The notes below the pieces were generated by a model. It saw only the letters and a program-made list of their open reading frames with translations, was not told where the DNA came from and made no database searches. From the NCBI RefSeq assembly GCF_902499045.1, contig NZ_CABVPL010000010.1, positions 62,001 to 126,000 on the forward strand: a DNA stretch of 64,000 nt, written 5' to 3'. The position numbers and the translations under genes were made by a program. Below are positions 17,774 through 25,935 of this stretch, in pieces (positions within the stretch are counted from its first letter, which is position 1; each line of letters opens with the position of its first letter). Source of the DNA: Burkholderia latens. GTDB lineage: Bacteria; Pseudomonadota; Gammaproteobacteria; Burkholderiales; Burkholderiaceae.

Positions 17774-18466
17774 ATGTTCGGAACAACAACGAAGCGGCTC
17801 GTCGCGGCCGCCTGCGCCGCGCTGCTGGTTGCGTGCGGCTCCGCACCCGTCGGCCCCGGGTTCTACCGCGTCGAGCGCGGCGACACGCTGTACAAGATCG
17901 CGCGCGAGAATCGCACGTCGATGGCGAACATCGTGCGCTGGAACCAGATCTCGAACCCCGACGCGATCGAAGTCGGCCAGGTGCTGCGCGTCGCGCCGCC
18001 GCCCGGCACGACGAGCGCATCGACCACCGGCACCGGCAGTGCCGGCCGCAGCCGGCCTGCCCCTGCCGCGCCGGTCGAATCGGCGGTGAAGCCGGCCTCC
18101 AGCATCGCGCTGATCTGGCCGGCCGCCGGCAACGTGGTGCGCACCTTCGACGGCTCGAAGTCCAAGGGCATCGACATCGCCAACTCGGCAGGCACGCCGG
18201 TAGTGGCCGCCGCACCGGGCACCGTCGTCTATGCGGGCAACGGGCTGCGCGGCTACGGCAACCTGATCATCCTGAAACACAACGCGGATTACCTGACGGC
18301 CTACGCGCACAACCGCGCGCTGCTCGTGAAGGAAGGGCAATCGGTCACGCAGGGGCAAACGATCGCGGAGATGGGCAACAGCGACAGCGATCGCACCGCG
18401 CTGCACTTCGAACTGCGCTACGGCGGCCGCTCGATCGACCCGGCACGCTACCTGCCGGCACGCTGA
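17774..18466 (+). CDS. LysM/LytM lipoprotein, NlpD-like amidase activator (230 aa)
   Basis: The start codon at 17774 follows GAGG at the right distance. The signal LVAAACAALLVACGS has a lipobox, so the mature protein should be an envelope lipoprotein. A LysM peptidoglycan-binding domain (YRVERGDTLYKIARENRTS to VGQVLRV) lies at about residues 30-75. A Pro/Ala/Thr linker follows, and then a LytM domain at about 110-228 (KGIDIANSAGTPVVA, GYGNLIILKHN, TALHFELRYGG). Two zinc-site positions of active M23 peptidases are changed: Lys replaces the first His of HxGxD, and Ala replaces the first His of HxH. That pattern fits NlpD and EnvC activators of cell-wall amidases at division, not an active endopeptidase. 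Confidence 0.85.
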   Translation: MFGTTTKRLVAAACAALLVACGSAPVGPGFYRVERGDTLYKIARENRTSMANIVRWNQISNPDAIEVGQVLRVAPPPGTTSASTTGTGSAGRSRPAPAAPVESAVKPASSIALIWPAAGNVVRTFDGSKSKGIDIANSAGTPVVAAAPGTVVYAGNGLRGYGNLIILKHNADYLTAYAHNRALLVKEGQSVTQGQTIAEMGNSDSDRTALHFELRYGGRSIDPARYLPAR

Positions 18467-18541
18467 GCGCGGCGATCGACGGGCGACACGCGATGCCGGC
18501 ATGCATCGCATGTCGTCGCGAGGGCAATCGGGAAGGTTGTG

Positions 18542-18661
18542 TCAGCGCTTGCGCAGACGGCCGGTGAAACGGCCGGACAGCGGATCGACGCAGCTGGCAA
18601 ACGCCACCAGCGCCCCGATTCCGAACAGGCTGAACCCCGCAGCTATCAGAAGCAAATCCAT
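18542..18661 (-). CDS. 39-residue small membrane protein
   Basis: The ORF begins MDLLLIAAGFSLFGIGALVA and has one transmembrane segment, then a basic C-terminal tail (GRLRKR). It fills the gap between two plus-strand genes but lies on the minus strand. The ribosome site is weak (TGTGACC). The hydrophobic-then-basic pattern and the shared MDL start with the 28-residue ORF at 16465 are suggestive only. Family unknown. Confidence 0.4.
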   Translation of the reverse strand: MDLLLIAAGFSLFGIGALVAFASCVDPLSGRFTGRLRKR

Positions 18662-18838
18662 GGTCACATCACTGTTTTGTCGTGATCTTATGCGTCATTG
18701 TGGAATCGTGCACTGAGCCGCACCGGTTGCACGAGTCAGAACATTCCCCTATCCATCAGACGCCATTGTGATTTCGGTCGCGTGAAATGCCGATGTACAC
18801 CGTCGCCGCGACGACGACCGACGCCAAGGAGACACGCG

Positions 18839-20458
18839 ATGCTGCCCGCCGCCGACCGCTACGACGACCTGCTCTCCCGCTTCGTGTGGGACGTTCCGGC
18901 CCGCTACAACATCGGCGTGGACGTCTGCGACAAATGGGCCGACGGCAGCGGACGCCTCGCGCTGATCCACGAAACGGCACAAGGCGACGTGTCGCGCATC
19001 ACGTTTGACGACCTGAGGAATGCTTCTAACCGGCTCGCGAACAGCTTCGCGCGTGCGGGCCTGCAGCCCGGCGACCGCATTGCGATCTTCCTCGCGCAGG
19101 GCCCCGAAACGGCGGTCGCGCATCTCGCCGCGTACAAGCTCGGCGCGATCGCGGTGCCGCTGTTCGCGCTGTTCGGCGCCGACGCGCTCGAATACCGGCT
19201 CGCGAACAGCGAAGCCGCCGCGCTTGTGACCGACGCGGCCGGCTTCGCGAAGATCGCGCCGCTGCGCGGGCGGCTGCCGGCACTGCGCACGTGCTATTGC
19301 ATCGGCGACGCGGCACCCGACGCGCGAGGCGTGCTGCACTACGACGCCGCGATCGCGGCCGAATCGCCGGAGTTCGTCCCGGCCGACACTGCCGCCGACG
19401 ATCCGGCATTGATCATCTATACGTCCGGGACGACCGGCAAGCCGAAAGGCGCGCTGCATGCGCATCGCGTGCTGCTCGGTCATCTGCCAGGCGTCGAAAT
19501 GTCGCAGCAATGCTTTCCGCGCGACGCGCGCCTGTTCTGGACACCTGCCGACTGGGCGTGGATCGGCGGTCTGCTCGACGTGCTGCTGCCGTCGTGGCAT
19601 CACGGCGTACCCGTGCTCGCGCGCCGCTTCGAGAAATTCGACGGCGAGGCCGCGTTCGCGCTGATGGCGCGGCACGGCGTGACCCACGCGTTCCTGCCGC
19701 CCACCGCGCTCAAGCTGATGCGCACGGTCCCGGCGCCGCGCGAACGCTACACGCTCGCGTTGAAATCCGTCGCGAGCGGCGGCGAATCGCTCGGCACCGA
19801 ATTGACGTCCTGGGGGCGCGACGCGCTCGGCGTGACGATCAACGAGTTCTACGGGCAGACGGAATGCAACATGGTGCTGTCGTCGTGCGCGGCGTTGTTC
19901 GACGCGCAGCCCGGCGCGATCGGCAAGGCCGTGCCCGGCCACACGGTCGCGATCGTCGACGCGCGCGGCACGCCGCTACCGCCCGGCGTCGAAGGCCACA
20001 TCGCAGTGCGCCGCCCCGACCCGGTGATGTTCATCGAATACTGGCGCAATCCCGCGGCGACACGCGACAAGTTCGCGGGCGATTACCTGCTCACCGGCGA
20101 CACCGGCACGCTCGACGCCGACGGCTTCGTGCGCTTCGTCGGCCGCGACGACGACGTGATCACGAGCGCCGGCTACCGGATCGGCCCGGGACCGATCGAG
20201 GATTGCCTGCTCACGCATCCGGCGGTACGGATGGCGGCCGTCGTCGGCGTGCCCGACGCGACGCGCACCGAGATCGTCAAGGCGTTCGTCGTACTGAATC
20301 CCGGGCACGTCGGCGACGACGCGCTCGTCCGCGCGCTGCAGGCGCACGTTCGCACGCGGCTGGCAGCGCATGAATACCCGCGCGCGATCGCGTTCGTCGA
20401 CGGGCTGCCGATGACCGCGACCGGCAAGATCGTGCGCCGCGCGCTGCGCGACGCGTGA
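18839..20458 (+). CDS. AMP-forming acyl-CoA synthetase (539 aa)
   Basis: This is an ANL-superfamily enzyme that activates a carboxylic acid with ATP to an acyl-adenylate and passes it to CoA. Visible core motifs are IIYTSGTTGKPKGALHAH (P-loop), EFYGQTECN (A5), LLTGDTGTLDADGFVRFVGRDDDVI (A7/A8 region with Asp and Arg) and the C-terminal Lys in MTATGKIVRR. The N-terminal part resembles acetyl- and medium-chain acyl-CoA synthetases (LIHE, DLRNASNRLANSFARAGLQPGD). The substrate is not predictable by eye. I chose the ATG at 18839 for its AAGGAG ribosome site; the open frame runs 47 codons further upstream. A DUF2288 gene follows 79 bases later. Confidence 0.9.
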   Translation: MLPAADRYDDLLSRFVWDVPARYNIGVDVCDKWADGSGRLALIHETAQGDVSRITFDDLRNASNRLANSFARAGLQPGDRIAIFLAQGPETAVAHLAAYKLGAIAVPLFALFGADALEYRLANSEAAALVTDAAGFAKIAPLRGRLPALRTCYCIGDAAPDARGVLHYDAAIAAESPEFVPADTAADDPALIIYTSGTTGKPKGALHAHRVLLGHLPGVEMSQQCFPRDARLFWTPADWAWIGGLLDVLLPSWHHGVPVLARRFEKFDGEAAFALMARHGVTHAFLPPTALKLMRTVPAPRERYTLALKSVASGGESLGTELTSWGRDALGVTINEFYGQTECNMVLSSCAALFDAQPGAIGKAVPGHTVAIVDARGTPLPPGVEGHIAVRRPDPVMFIEYWRNPAATRDKFAGDYLLTGDTGTLDADGFVRFVGRDDDVITSAGYRIGPGPIEDCLLTHPAVRMAAVVGVPDATRTEIVKAFVVLNPGHVGDDALVRALQAHVRTRLAAHEYPRAIAFVDGLPMTATGKIVRRALRDA

Positions 20459-20537
20459 GACGGCCGCTGCCGGCCGCGCGGAGGATCGACGCGGATGGTT
20501 TATAGTGGCGCCCACGCAGTCTTTTCAGCACACATCG

Positions 20538-20864
20538 ATGTCCTCCGACCAACACGAATCCGCCGCGGGCGCGTCGCACAGCCCGCTTTACGCCAAGCTC
20601 CTCGGCGAAACCGCCAAGATCGACTGGTGCGATCTCGAACGCTTCTTCGCGCAGGGCAAGCTGCTGTCGGTCGCGCGCGATCTCGATCTCGTGAGCGTCG
20701 CGGAAGCGATCGCTAGCGACGACGCGGAACAGGTCACGCGCTGGCTGTCGTCCGGCCTCGTCGCGCGCATGCCGGCCGAAACCGCTGCCGACTTCGCGGC
20801 GCGCAATCCGGAGCTGTGGGCGGTCGTCGTATCGCCTTGGGTGTGCGTGCAGGAACGCGCCTGA
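20538..20864 (+). CDS. DUF2288 family protein (108 aa)
   Basis: This small soluble protein matches the DUF2288 family. It has a helical core with SPLYAKLLGETAKIDWCDLERFFAQG, an LDLVSVAEAIASDD stretch, and a C-terminal WAVVVSPWVCVQE strand. No catalytic motif is seen and no function is known for the family. The ATG at 20538 gives MSSDQHESAAG; a GTG 11 codons upstream is also in frame, and neither has a strong ribosome site. Its stop is ten bases before the MATE transporter start, so the two are probably co-transcribed. Confidence 0.8.
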   Translation: MSSDQHESAAGASHSPLYAKLLGETAKIDWCDLERFFAQGKLLSVARDLDLVSVAEAIASDDAEQVTRWLSSGLVARMPAETAADFAARNPELWAVVVSPWVCVQERA

Positions 20865-20874
20865 CGCGTTCGCC

Positions 20875-22245
20875 ATGTCCGAATCCGCATTACCGCACGG
20901 AGCCGGCGCCGCGTCGGCTGCCGTCTCGCACCGGCGCGTGCTCGCGCTCGCGTTTCCAATCGTCCTCGCGAACCTGACCCAGCCGATCCTCGGCGCGGTC
21001 GACACGGCGGTCGCCGGCCATCTCGACGGCGCGCAGTATCTCGGCGGCGTCGCCCTCGGCGGGCTGTTCTTCAATTTCGTGTTCTGGGGTTTCGGCTTCC
21101 TGCGCATGGGCACGACGGGCCTCGTCGCGCAGGCGCACGGCGCCGGTGACGCCGCCGGCATCCGCCTGAACGTGCTGCGCGCGTTGATCGTCGCGTTCGC
21201 GCTCGGCGTCGCCGTGCTCGCGCTGCAAGGACCGTTGCTTTCGCTCGCGCTGACCGCGCTCGGCGGCAGCGACGCCGTCCGCACGACCGCGCTGGCGTAC
21301 GCTCACGCGCGGATCTGGAGCGCACCGTTCGCGCTCGCGAACTACGTCGTGCTCGGTTATCTGCTCGGCGTGCAGCGCGTGCGGCTCGCGCTCGTCGCGC
21401 AAGTCTTCATCAATGCGGTCAACATCGGCGCCGTGCTGCTGTACGTGTACGGTTTCGGCTGGGGCATCGCGGGCATCGGCGCGGCCACCGCCACCGCGGA
21501 CGCATGCGGCTTCGCGCTCGGCGCATGGATGCTGTGGCGGCTGCGGCCGCGCGGCCTTGCGCCGATCGCGGCGCGTGCGCTGGCGGACCGCGCGGCGCTC
21601 GAGCGGCTGATCGTCCTCAATCGCGACATCTTCCTGCGGACGCTGTGCCTGCTCGGCGCGTTCGGCTGGTTCGCGCACCTCGGCGCGAAACAGGGCGACG
21701 CGACGCTCGCGGCGAACGCGCTGCTGCTGAACTTTCAGACGTTCATGGCGTACGGGCTCGACGGTTTCGCGCACGCGGCCGAGGCACTCGTCGGCGCGGC
21801 GGCCGGTGCACGCGACCGCACCGCGTTCCGCCAGGCCGTGCGCGTCACGCTGCTGTGGTCCGCGCTCGGCGCACTGCTGTTCACGCTCGTGTACTGGGGC
21901 GCCGGCGGCTGGATCGTCGCGCGGCTGACCGACCAGGCCGAGATCCGCGCGGTTGCGCTCCGCTACCTGCCATGGGCGGCGATCTCGCCGATCGTGTCCG
22001 TGTGGGGCTTCCTGCTCGACGGTATGTTCATCGGTGCGACGCAGACGCAATCGCTGATGCGCGCGATGGTCGCGTCGTTCGCGATCTTCATCGCCGCAAC
22101 GCTCGCTGCCGTCGGCCCGTTCGGGAATCACGGGCTGTGGTTCGCGCTGCTGCTGTTCATGGTCGCGCGCGGGGCGACGCTCGCGCGCCACCTGCCGGCG
22201 CTCACACGGCGCATCGGGGCCGACGCGCCGGCGGCCGGCGCCTGA
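20875..22245 (+). CDS. MATE family efflux transporter, DinF-like (456 aa)
   Basis: This is a 12-helix multidrug and toxin extrusion transporter, expected to export cationic or amphipathic compounds in exchange for protons or sodium. The first helix region reads LALAFPIVLANLTQPILGAVDTAVAGHL, the standard MATE start. It is followed by GFGFLRMGTTGLVAQAHGAGD, and at the middle by GIAGIGAATATADACGFALG. The second half repeats the fold (FQTFMAYGLDGFAHAAEALVGAAAGARD), a wording typical of the DinF subgroup. Length is normal. It follows the DUF2288 gene by ten bases. Substrate unknown. Confidence 0.92.
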   Translation: MSESALPHGAGAASAAVSHRRVLALAFPIVLANLTQPILGAVDTAVAGHLDGAQYLGGVALGGLFFNFVFWGFGFLRMGTTGLVAQAHGAGDAAGIRLNVLRALIVAFALGVAVLALQGPLLSLALTALGGSDAVRTTALAYAHARIWSAPFALANYVVLGYLLGVQRVRLALVAQVFINAVNIGAVLLYVYGFGWGIAGIGAATATADACGFALGAWMLWRLRPRGLAPIAARALADRAALERLIVLNRDIFLRTLCLLGAFGWFAHLGAKQGDATLAANALLLNFQTFMAYGLDGFAHAAEALVGAAAGARDRTAFRQAVRVTLLWSALGALLFTLVYWGAGGWIVARLTDQAEIRAVALRYLPWAAISPIVSVWGFLLDGMFIGATQTQSLMRAMVASFAIFIAATLAAVGPFGNHGLWFALLLFMVARGATLARHLPALTRRIGADAPAAGA

Positions 22246-22274
22246 CGGCCATACCGCGCCGCCGTCCGCACCCG

Positions 22275-22463
22275 TTATTGCGCTGGCGCAGCCGTTGGTG
22301 CTGACGCGGCCGGTTGGCCGAGCATCGACGGCGGCGTCATGTCGGTCGGGACGCCGTGATAGTCGGCCGGATCTTGCGGCGGGCCGCGACGCGCGTGACG
22401 GGGATCGCTCGCACAGCCGGCAAGAATGGATGCGGCCAGCACGGCCAGCATGAAACGGGTCAT
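22275..22463 (-). CDS. Small lipoprotein (62 aa)
   Basis: The signal MTRFMLAVLAASILAGCAS has a clear lipobox (LAGC), giving a mature peptide of about 46 residues, rich in Pro and Ala (DPADYHGVPTDMTPPSML). The ATG at 22463 was preferred over an in-frame start ten codons upstream because it places a Lys/Arg-type signal at the N-terminus. No domain is recognised. It is convergent with the MATE gene, the stops being 29 bases apart. Confidence 0.72.
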   Translation of the reverse strand: MTRFMLAVLAASILAGCASDPRHARRGPPQDPADYHGVPTDMTPPSMLGQPAASAPTAAPAQ

Positions 22464-22598
22464 CGGGAAGGCTCCGGAAAACGGCGCGCCCATCGCGCGC
22501 CAGGACCGCGCCGAGTCTAGCGGAATTCCGGCTTAGGGGTCGTCCCGCGCATGTCCTACTATGTAGCCATGGCGCTGTGCCGTCGAAAGGAGGCTGCC

Positions 22599-22769
22599 AT
22601 GACGTCTGAAGAAATCGCTGGCCTGATCGGCCTGTTCATCGGCCTGATGGTGCTGGTCGCCCTGTCGTACTTCGAGTCGCGCGAATACAAGCGCAGCCAC
22701 GGCGGCGAAGGGATGATCCATCACTGGATGGCGGAACACCACCTGCTCGACTGGCGGCGCAAGCACTAG
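22599..22769 (+). CDS. 56-residue membrane protein
   Basis: The ATG at 22599 follows a near-perfect ribosome site (AAAGGAGG). The peptide MTSEEIAGLIGLFIGLMVLV has one transmembrane segment, then a charged, His- and Trp-rich tail (GMIHHWMAEHHLLDWRRKH). No family is recognised. The strong translation signal supports expression. In-frame codons continue upstream to 22551, but that region lacks a signal. Confidence 0.7.
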   Translation: MTSEEIAGLIGLFIGLMVLVALSYFESREYKRSHGGEGMIHHWMAEHHLLDWRRKH

Positions 22770-22902
22770 CCGAGCCGCCCTGCCGTCCCGGGCCGCGGCG
22801 CCGCACGCGCGGCCCGCTCCGAACGTGCGCATGGCCGCACGGTGGACGTCGCGTATCGTTCAAATTAACGGGGCCGGATAAACCGGCATCGGCCGAATGG
22901 CC

Positions 22903-22941
22903 GAACGCCGTCGCGTGGCGGGTTGCCGCGCGACGGCGTTC
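22903..22941 (-). terminator. Long hairpin downstream of olsB
   Basis: GAACGCCGTCGCG and CGCGACGGCGTTC form a perfect 13-pair stem around a 13-base loop, ending 43 bases past the olsB stop. There is no T tract on either side, so it may end transcription weakly or protect the 3' end. Confidence 0.55.
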
Positions 22942-22984
22942 GCTCACGTGCGCGCCGTGGCAGGCGCGCCGCGTTCCGGTGCGC

Positions 22985-23791
22985 TTAGCCCAGGAAGTGC
23001 CGGGCGTAGCGGGCGTTGATGTCCGACAGGCGGAACAGCGTCAGGAAATCCGCGCAGTTGAAGTCGGGATCCCACGCCGGTGCGCCGCAAATCTTCGCAC
23101 CGAGGCGCAAATAGCCCTTGATCAGCGGCGGCGGCGCGACGACGGTACCCGTCTGCAATTCGTCGACCGGCAGTGCCGTGTGCGGGAATGCGCGATATTC
23201 CGGCGCCGTCAGCGAGCTGGCGGGCAGCGACTGGTACAGGTTCGCCGCATAGTGGCCGCCGTCGGCCATCGACACGCTCGCGCAGCCGAGCATCGTCTCG
23301 TAGCCGTTCTGCATCATGTACGCGCCGAGACCGCCCCACAGCGCCATGATCACGGCACCGCTGCGATAGTCGCTGTGCACGCACGAGCGGCCGACCTCGA
23401 CCATCTTGCCGCGCAGGTGCGTCAGACGCGACAGGTCGAATTCGCCTTCCGCGTACAGGCGGCCGACGCGCGCGGCCTGATGCGGCGGCAGCACGCGGTA
23501 CGTGCCGACCACCTTCAGCGTGTCGAGATCACGCACCAGCAGGTGGTCGCAATACGCATCGAACGGATCGACGTCGAGACCGGACGGGCCGCTGACCTGC
23601 GCGCCCATCTCTTCGGCGAACACGGTGTAACGAAGGCGCTGGGCCTCGCGGAGCTCGTCTTCCGTGCGCGCCCACGCGGCACGCAGACGGTACTCGGATG
23701 TGACGGTTTCAGCAGCGCGCGGCAGATGACGCCGCGACGTGTCGAGGGGAAGCGAGGCAAAAGGGAGCGTAGGCGTCGGCAGTTCTCGCAT
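22985..23791 (-). CDS. olsB: Ornithine-acyl[ACP] N-acyltransferase, OlsB-like (268 aa)
   Basis: This is a GNAT-type acyltransferase of the OlsB group. These enzymes join a 3-hydroxyacyl chain from acyl carrier protein to the alpha-amino group of ornithine, the first step to ornithine lipids, which many Burkholderia make. Visible signatures are AQRLRYTVFAEEMGA near residue 50, LDVDPFDAYCDHLLVRD, VVGTYRVLPPHQA, MVEVGRSCVHSDYR and a C-terminal PPLIKGYLRLGAKICGAPAWDPDFNCAD in two parts. The start at 23791 has the ribosome site AGGAAAG; the frame is open 25 codons further upstream. It appears to be a single-gene unit. OlsA, the second enzyme, is not in the window. Confidence 0.85.
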   Translation of the reverse strand: MRELPTPTLPFASLPLDTSRRHLPRAAETVTSEYRLRAAWARTEDELREAQRLRYTVFAEEMGAQVSGPSGLDVDPFDAYCDHLLVRDLDTLKVVGTYRVLPPHQAARVGRLYAEGEFDLSRLTHLRGKMVEVGRSCVHSDYRSGAVIMALWGGLGAYMMQNGYETMLGCASVSMADGGHYAANLYQSLPASSLTAPEYRAFPHTALPVDELQTGTVVAPPPLIKGYLRLGAKICGAPAWDPDFNCADFLTLFRLSDINARYARHFLG

Positions 23792-23950
23792 TAGGCTTTC
23801 CTGATCGTAAGGAATAGGACGACATGCCAGCCAATGTAGTAACCGGTCGTTACCGTTCTGTGGCACGACCGTGTCCTTTCAATGACGTGTCGCCGAATTG
23901 ACTTTAGCAGAAAGCTTGCGGAACCGTACGAACAATGCCTTCAAACCGCT

Positions 23951-24412
23951 TCAGACAAGGTCCGGCGTCAGTACGGCGCGCAGCACGGCCTGACGGTTGC
24001 CGTCGCGCGTGCGGCTCGCGACCCATACGATGCCGCCCTTCTTGATGCTCCAGCTGTCGCCGTTGCCGACGATCAACCGCGCGGCGACGCTGCCGAGCGT
24101 CGGCTGGTGCCCGACGATCACGACGGTCGGTGCGATGCCCTCGGGCCAGCCGGCGGCTGTCAGCACGTCGTCGACGCTGGCGTCGGGTGCGAGCGCGTCG
24201 ACCGTGCGGTACTGGTCCGTCAGCGCCTCGACGGTCTGCACGGTGCGCGCCGCCGGACTTGCGAGGATCACGGAGCTCGATTCGAGCCGGCCGCGCAGCC
24301 ATTTGGCCATCGCCTGCGCTTCCTTGCGGCCGCGGGCCGTCAACTGACGTGCGAGGTCGTTTGCCGCGTAGTCTTCCGCTTCGGCGTGGCGCCACAGGAT
24401 CAGGTTCATCAT
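23951..24412 (-). CDS. sixA: Phosphohistidine phosphatase SixA-like (153 aa)
   Basis: This is a small histidine-phosphatase-superfamily protein. The catalytic motif LILWRHAEAED lies at the N-terminus, SPAARTVQTVEAL carries the conserved second Arg, and TVVIVGHQPTLG carries the second catalytic His. Length and wording match SixA, which removes phosphate from phosphohistidine domains of signalling proteins. There are two adjacent ATG codons at 24412 and 24409 behind GGAGAG; either could start. The gene lies between olsB and tRNA-Pro as its own unit. Confidence 0.88.
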   Translation of the reverse strand: MMNLILWRHAEAEDYAANDLARQLTARGRKEAQAMAKWLRGRLESSSVILASPAARTVQTVEALTDQYRTVDALAPDASVDDVLTAAGWPEGIAPTVVIVGHQPTLGSVAARLIVGNGDSWSIKKGGIVWVASRTRDGNRQAVLRAVLTPDLV

Positions 24413-24576
24413 GATGTCTCTCCATGCGTCGGGGCGAACGATCCGGTCGCGCACATCGCGTGCCGGATGTCATCCTCGAGAATTGTCGCCAATCGTGAGC
24501 AATTCGTGATGACAGGTGCCGTATGAATAACGTGATTGACCCGGGCTCCGATTAGGCGATAGAATCTTCGGCTCGT

Positions 24577-24653
24577 CGGAGCGTAGCGCAGCCTGGTAGC
24601 GCATCTGATTTGGGATCAGAGGGTCGAAGGTTCGAATCCTTTCGCTCCGACCA
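24577..24653 (+). tRNA. tRNA-Pro (anticodon UGG)
   Basis: The acceptor CGGAGCG pairs with CGCTCCG, followed by discriminator A and an encoded CCA. The D-arm begins TAGCGCAG, the anticodon loop is TTTGGGA with anticodon TGG, and the T-arm is AAGG-TTCGAAT-CCTT. A strong terminator follows nine bases later. The accessory block at 24690-33680 starts on its 3' side. Confidence 0.97.
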
Positions 24654-24661
24654 AAGGAATC

Positions 24662-24690
24662 AAGGGGTTAGCTGATGCTAACCCCTTTTT
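24662..24690 (+). terminator. Rho-independent terminator of tRNA-Pro
   Basis: AAGGGGTTAGC-TGAT-GCTAACCCCTT is a perfect 11-pair stem with a four-base loop, followed by a T-rich tract (TTTCTTTT). Confidence 0.95.
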
Positions 24691-25104
24691 CTTTTGTCGC
24701 ATCCAGCCGTATTGATACTCCTTTGCTACCGTCTAGAGCGATTTCCATAAGGAACCGCACCCGATGGCACGCCGTCCTGTCCCGATCCAGCACCGCCTTT
24801 TCATCGTCCGCGCCGACTCCCGGAAATGAGCGCCTACCCCAAAGTACTCCGCGACGATCCCACCATGGGGGCTTGGGAACTACTTCGGCGCAACAATTAG
24901 TACGCGCAGGGCTATGCCGACTGGTATCACCGCATCAAGGATGTCCCCCCTGTCCCGTTTCCCAGAATGTCCTCGATCGATACTTCTGCTATCCGGAAAC
25001 CTTGCAAGGTATGCCCGCATCGGAATCGATACTTCGCCATGCGGCCGTTATAGACGGGCGACAAGCATTCGCCTCCGCGCTCTCGCGCACGATCCTGTAT
25101 CGGT
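24691..25104. other. 414-bp degraded stretch after tRNA-Pro with a regulator-like fragment
   Basis: No intact gene is present. A plus-strand reading from the ATG at 24826 gives MSAYPKVLRDDPTMGAWELL and RRNN. It meets TAG at 24898, then continues in the same frame with YAQGYADWYHRIKD. The W-E-L-L-R-R-N plus Y-x-x-x-Y-A pattern resembles the short transcriptional-regulator-like domain (DUF6499) found at the head of genes in integrative elements. With the stop codon it is most likely a remnant. Resemblance is by eye only. Confidence 0.4.
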
Positions 25105-25524
25105 TTCAGGCCGCCTTGATATGACGACGCTCAGCTCGTCGTTCGGTGGAGCACTTTGCACACAAATGATCGGCCAAGACCGAAGTGGCGCTGGCCTCAA
25201 ACTTATGGCTTGCAGCACAGACAAACCGGTAGTGTGCGCTTTTCCACGATACCGCTTACTGAGACACTGACCTCCAGCCGAGACAGCCGTCTCGTGCATT
25301 TGAGTCATCGTCTGCTCGCCCCAGCAGTTAAGGCATCGTACCGAGCGCTGCGTCACTCGGACGAGGCGCAAAAGACTGGCACCCAACTGGGAAGATACGT
25401 GTCCGTTTTCGCAACGAAACCGGTACTGATGCGAGACACCGCGCCACTCGCGGGCCATCAGCGTGAATCCCGCCGTGGCGAGGTAGTCACGAATTTTCGA
25501 GAGGCGATCGCTGCCGGGGACCAT
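25105..25524 (-). pseudogene. Two-repeat zinc-ribbon protein, frameshifted
   Basis: The ATG at 25524 opens MVPGSDRLSKIRDYLATAG. A first zinc-ribbon-like unit follows (YRFRCENGH, then VRCLNCWGE), and a second unit begins AVSAGGQCLSKRYRGK. At the TTTT run 25240-25243 (AAAA on the coding strand) the frame is lost. Adding one A restores SAHYRFVCAASHKFEASATS, then LCAKCSTERRAERRHIKAA and a stop at 25105. The two units align with each other (AG..L....RG.S..YRF.C...H, then C..C), so the repair is convincing. Such ribbons usually bind nucleic acid. The real gene may be dead, or slippage on the A run may rescue it. Only the unshifted frame, ending at 25048, is open. Confidence 0.65.
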
Positions 25525-25683
25525 AAAAACCGCTCGTGTTACCAATAAGAAACCATGTGATACCCAACAATCCCGCCTGGAAAAAGTGTGCCGGGTATTA
25601 GGTGCTACACATCAGCGATGCGCAGATTTCGATACACGTCCGATTACGGCTGTCGACACAGTGCAAACGATTCGATCTCAGGC

Positions 25684-25935
25684 TCACAGGAGACTTGAGA
25701 TCAGGTGGCAGCCGCACGTGGCGCGATGGCCGTGCCGTGCGATCGGGACGCCACCGTCCGTCATCGACGTGTCGCCTTCCTCGATGAGGTTAGGCGACAC
25801 ATCAGGATGCTGCGGGCACGACACGCGATCACCCTTGCGCGCGACATAGCGGCCGTCGAAACGCATCGTATTTGAGCCGGTTTCAACCTTGCCGCCGTGA
25901 TCGGTGTCGTCACCGATGCGGATGAGATTCATCAT
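25684..25935 (-). CDS. PAAR-domain spike-tip protein (83 aa)
   Basis: PAAR proteins cap the VgrG trimer of the type VI secretion needle and bind a metal at the tip. This one is domain-sized: IGDDTDHGGKVETGS at the start, RKGDRVSCPQHPD in the middle, and DGGVPIARHGHRATCGCHL near the end, with the His and Cys residues expected to bind zinc. Its ATG overlaps the stop of the upstream gene (ATGA), so translation is coupled. It is the last gene of a vgrG-effector-immunity-PAAR operon. No toxin extension is attached, so the cargo is presumably the separate 915-residue protein. Confidence 0.92.
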   Translation of the reverse strand: MMNLIRIGDDTDHGGKVETGSNTMRFDGRYVARKGDRVSCPQHPDVSPNLIEEGDTSMTDGGVPIARHGHRATCGCHLISSLL

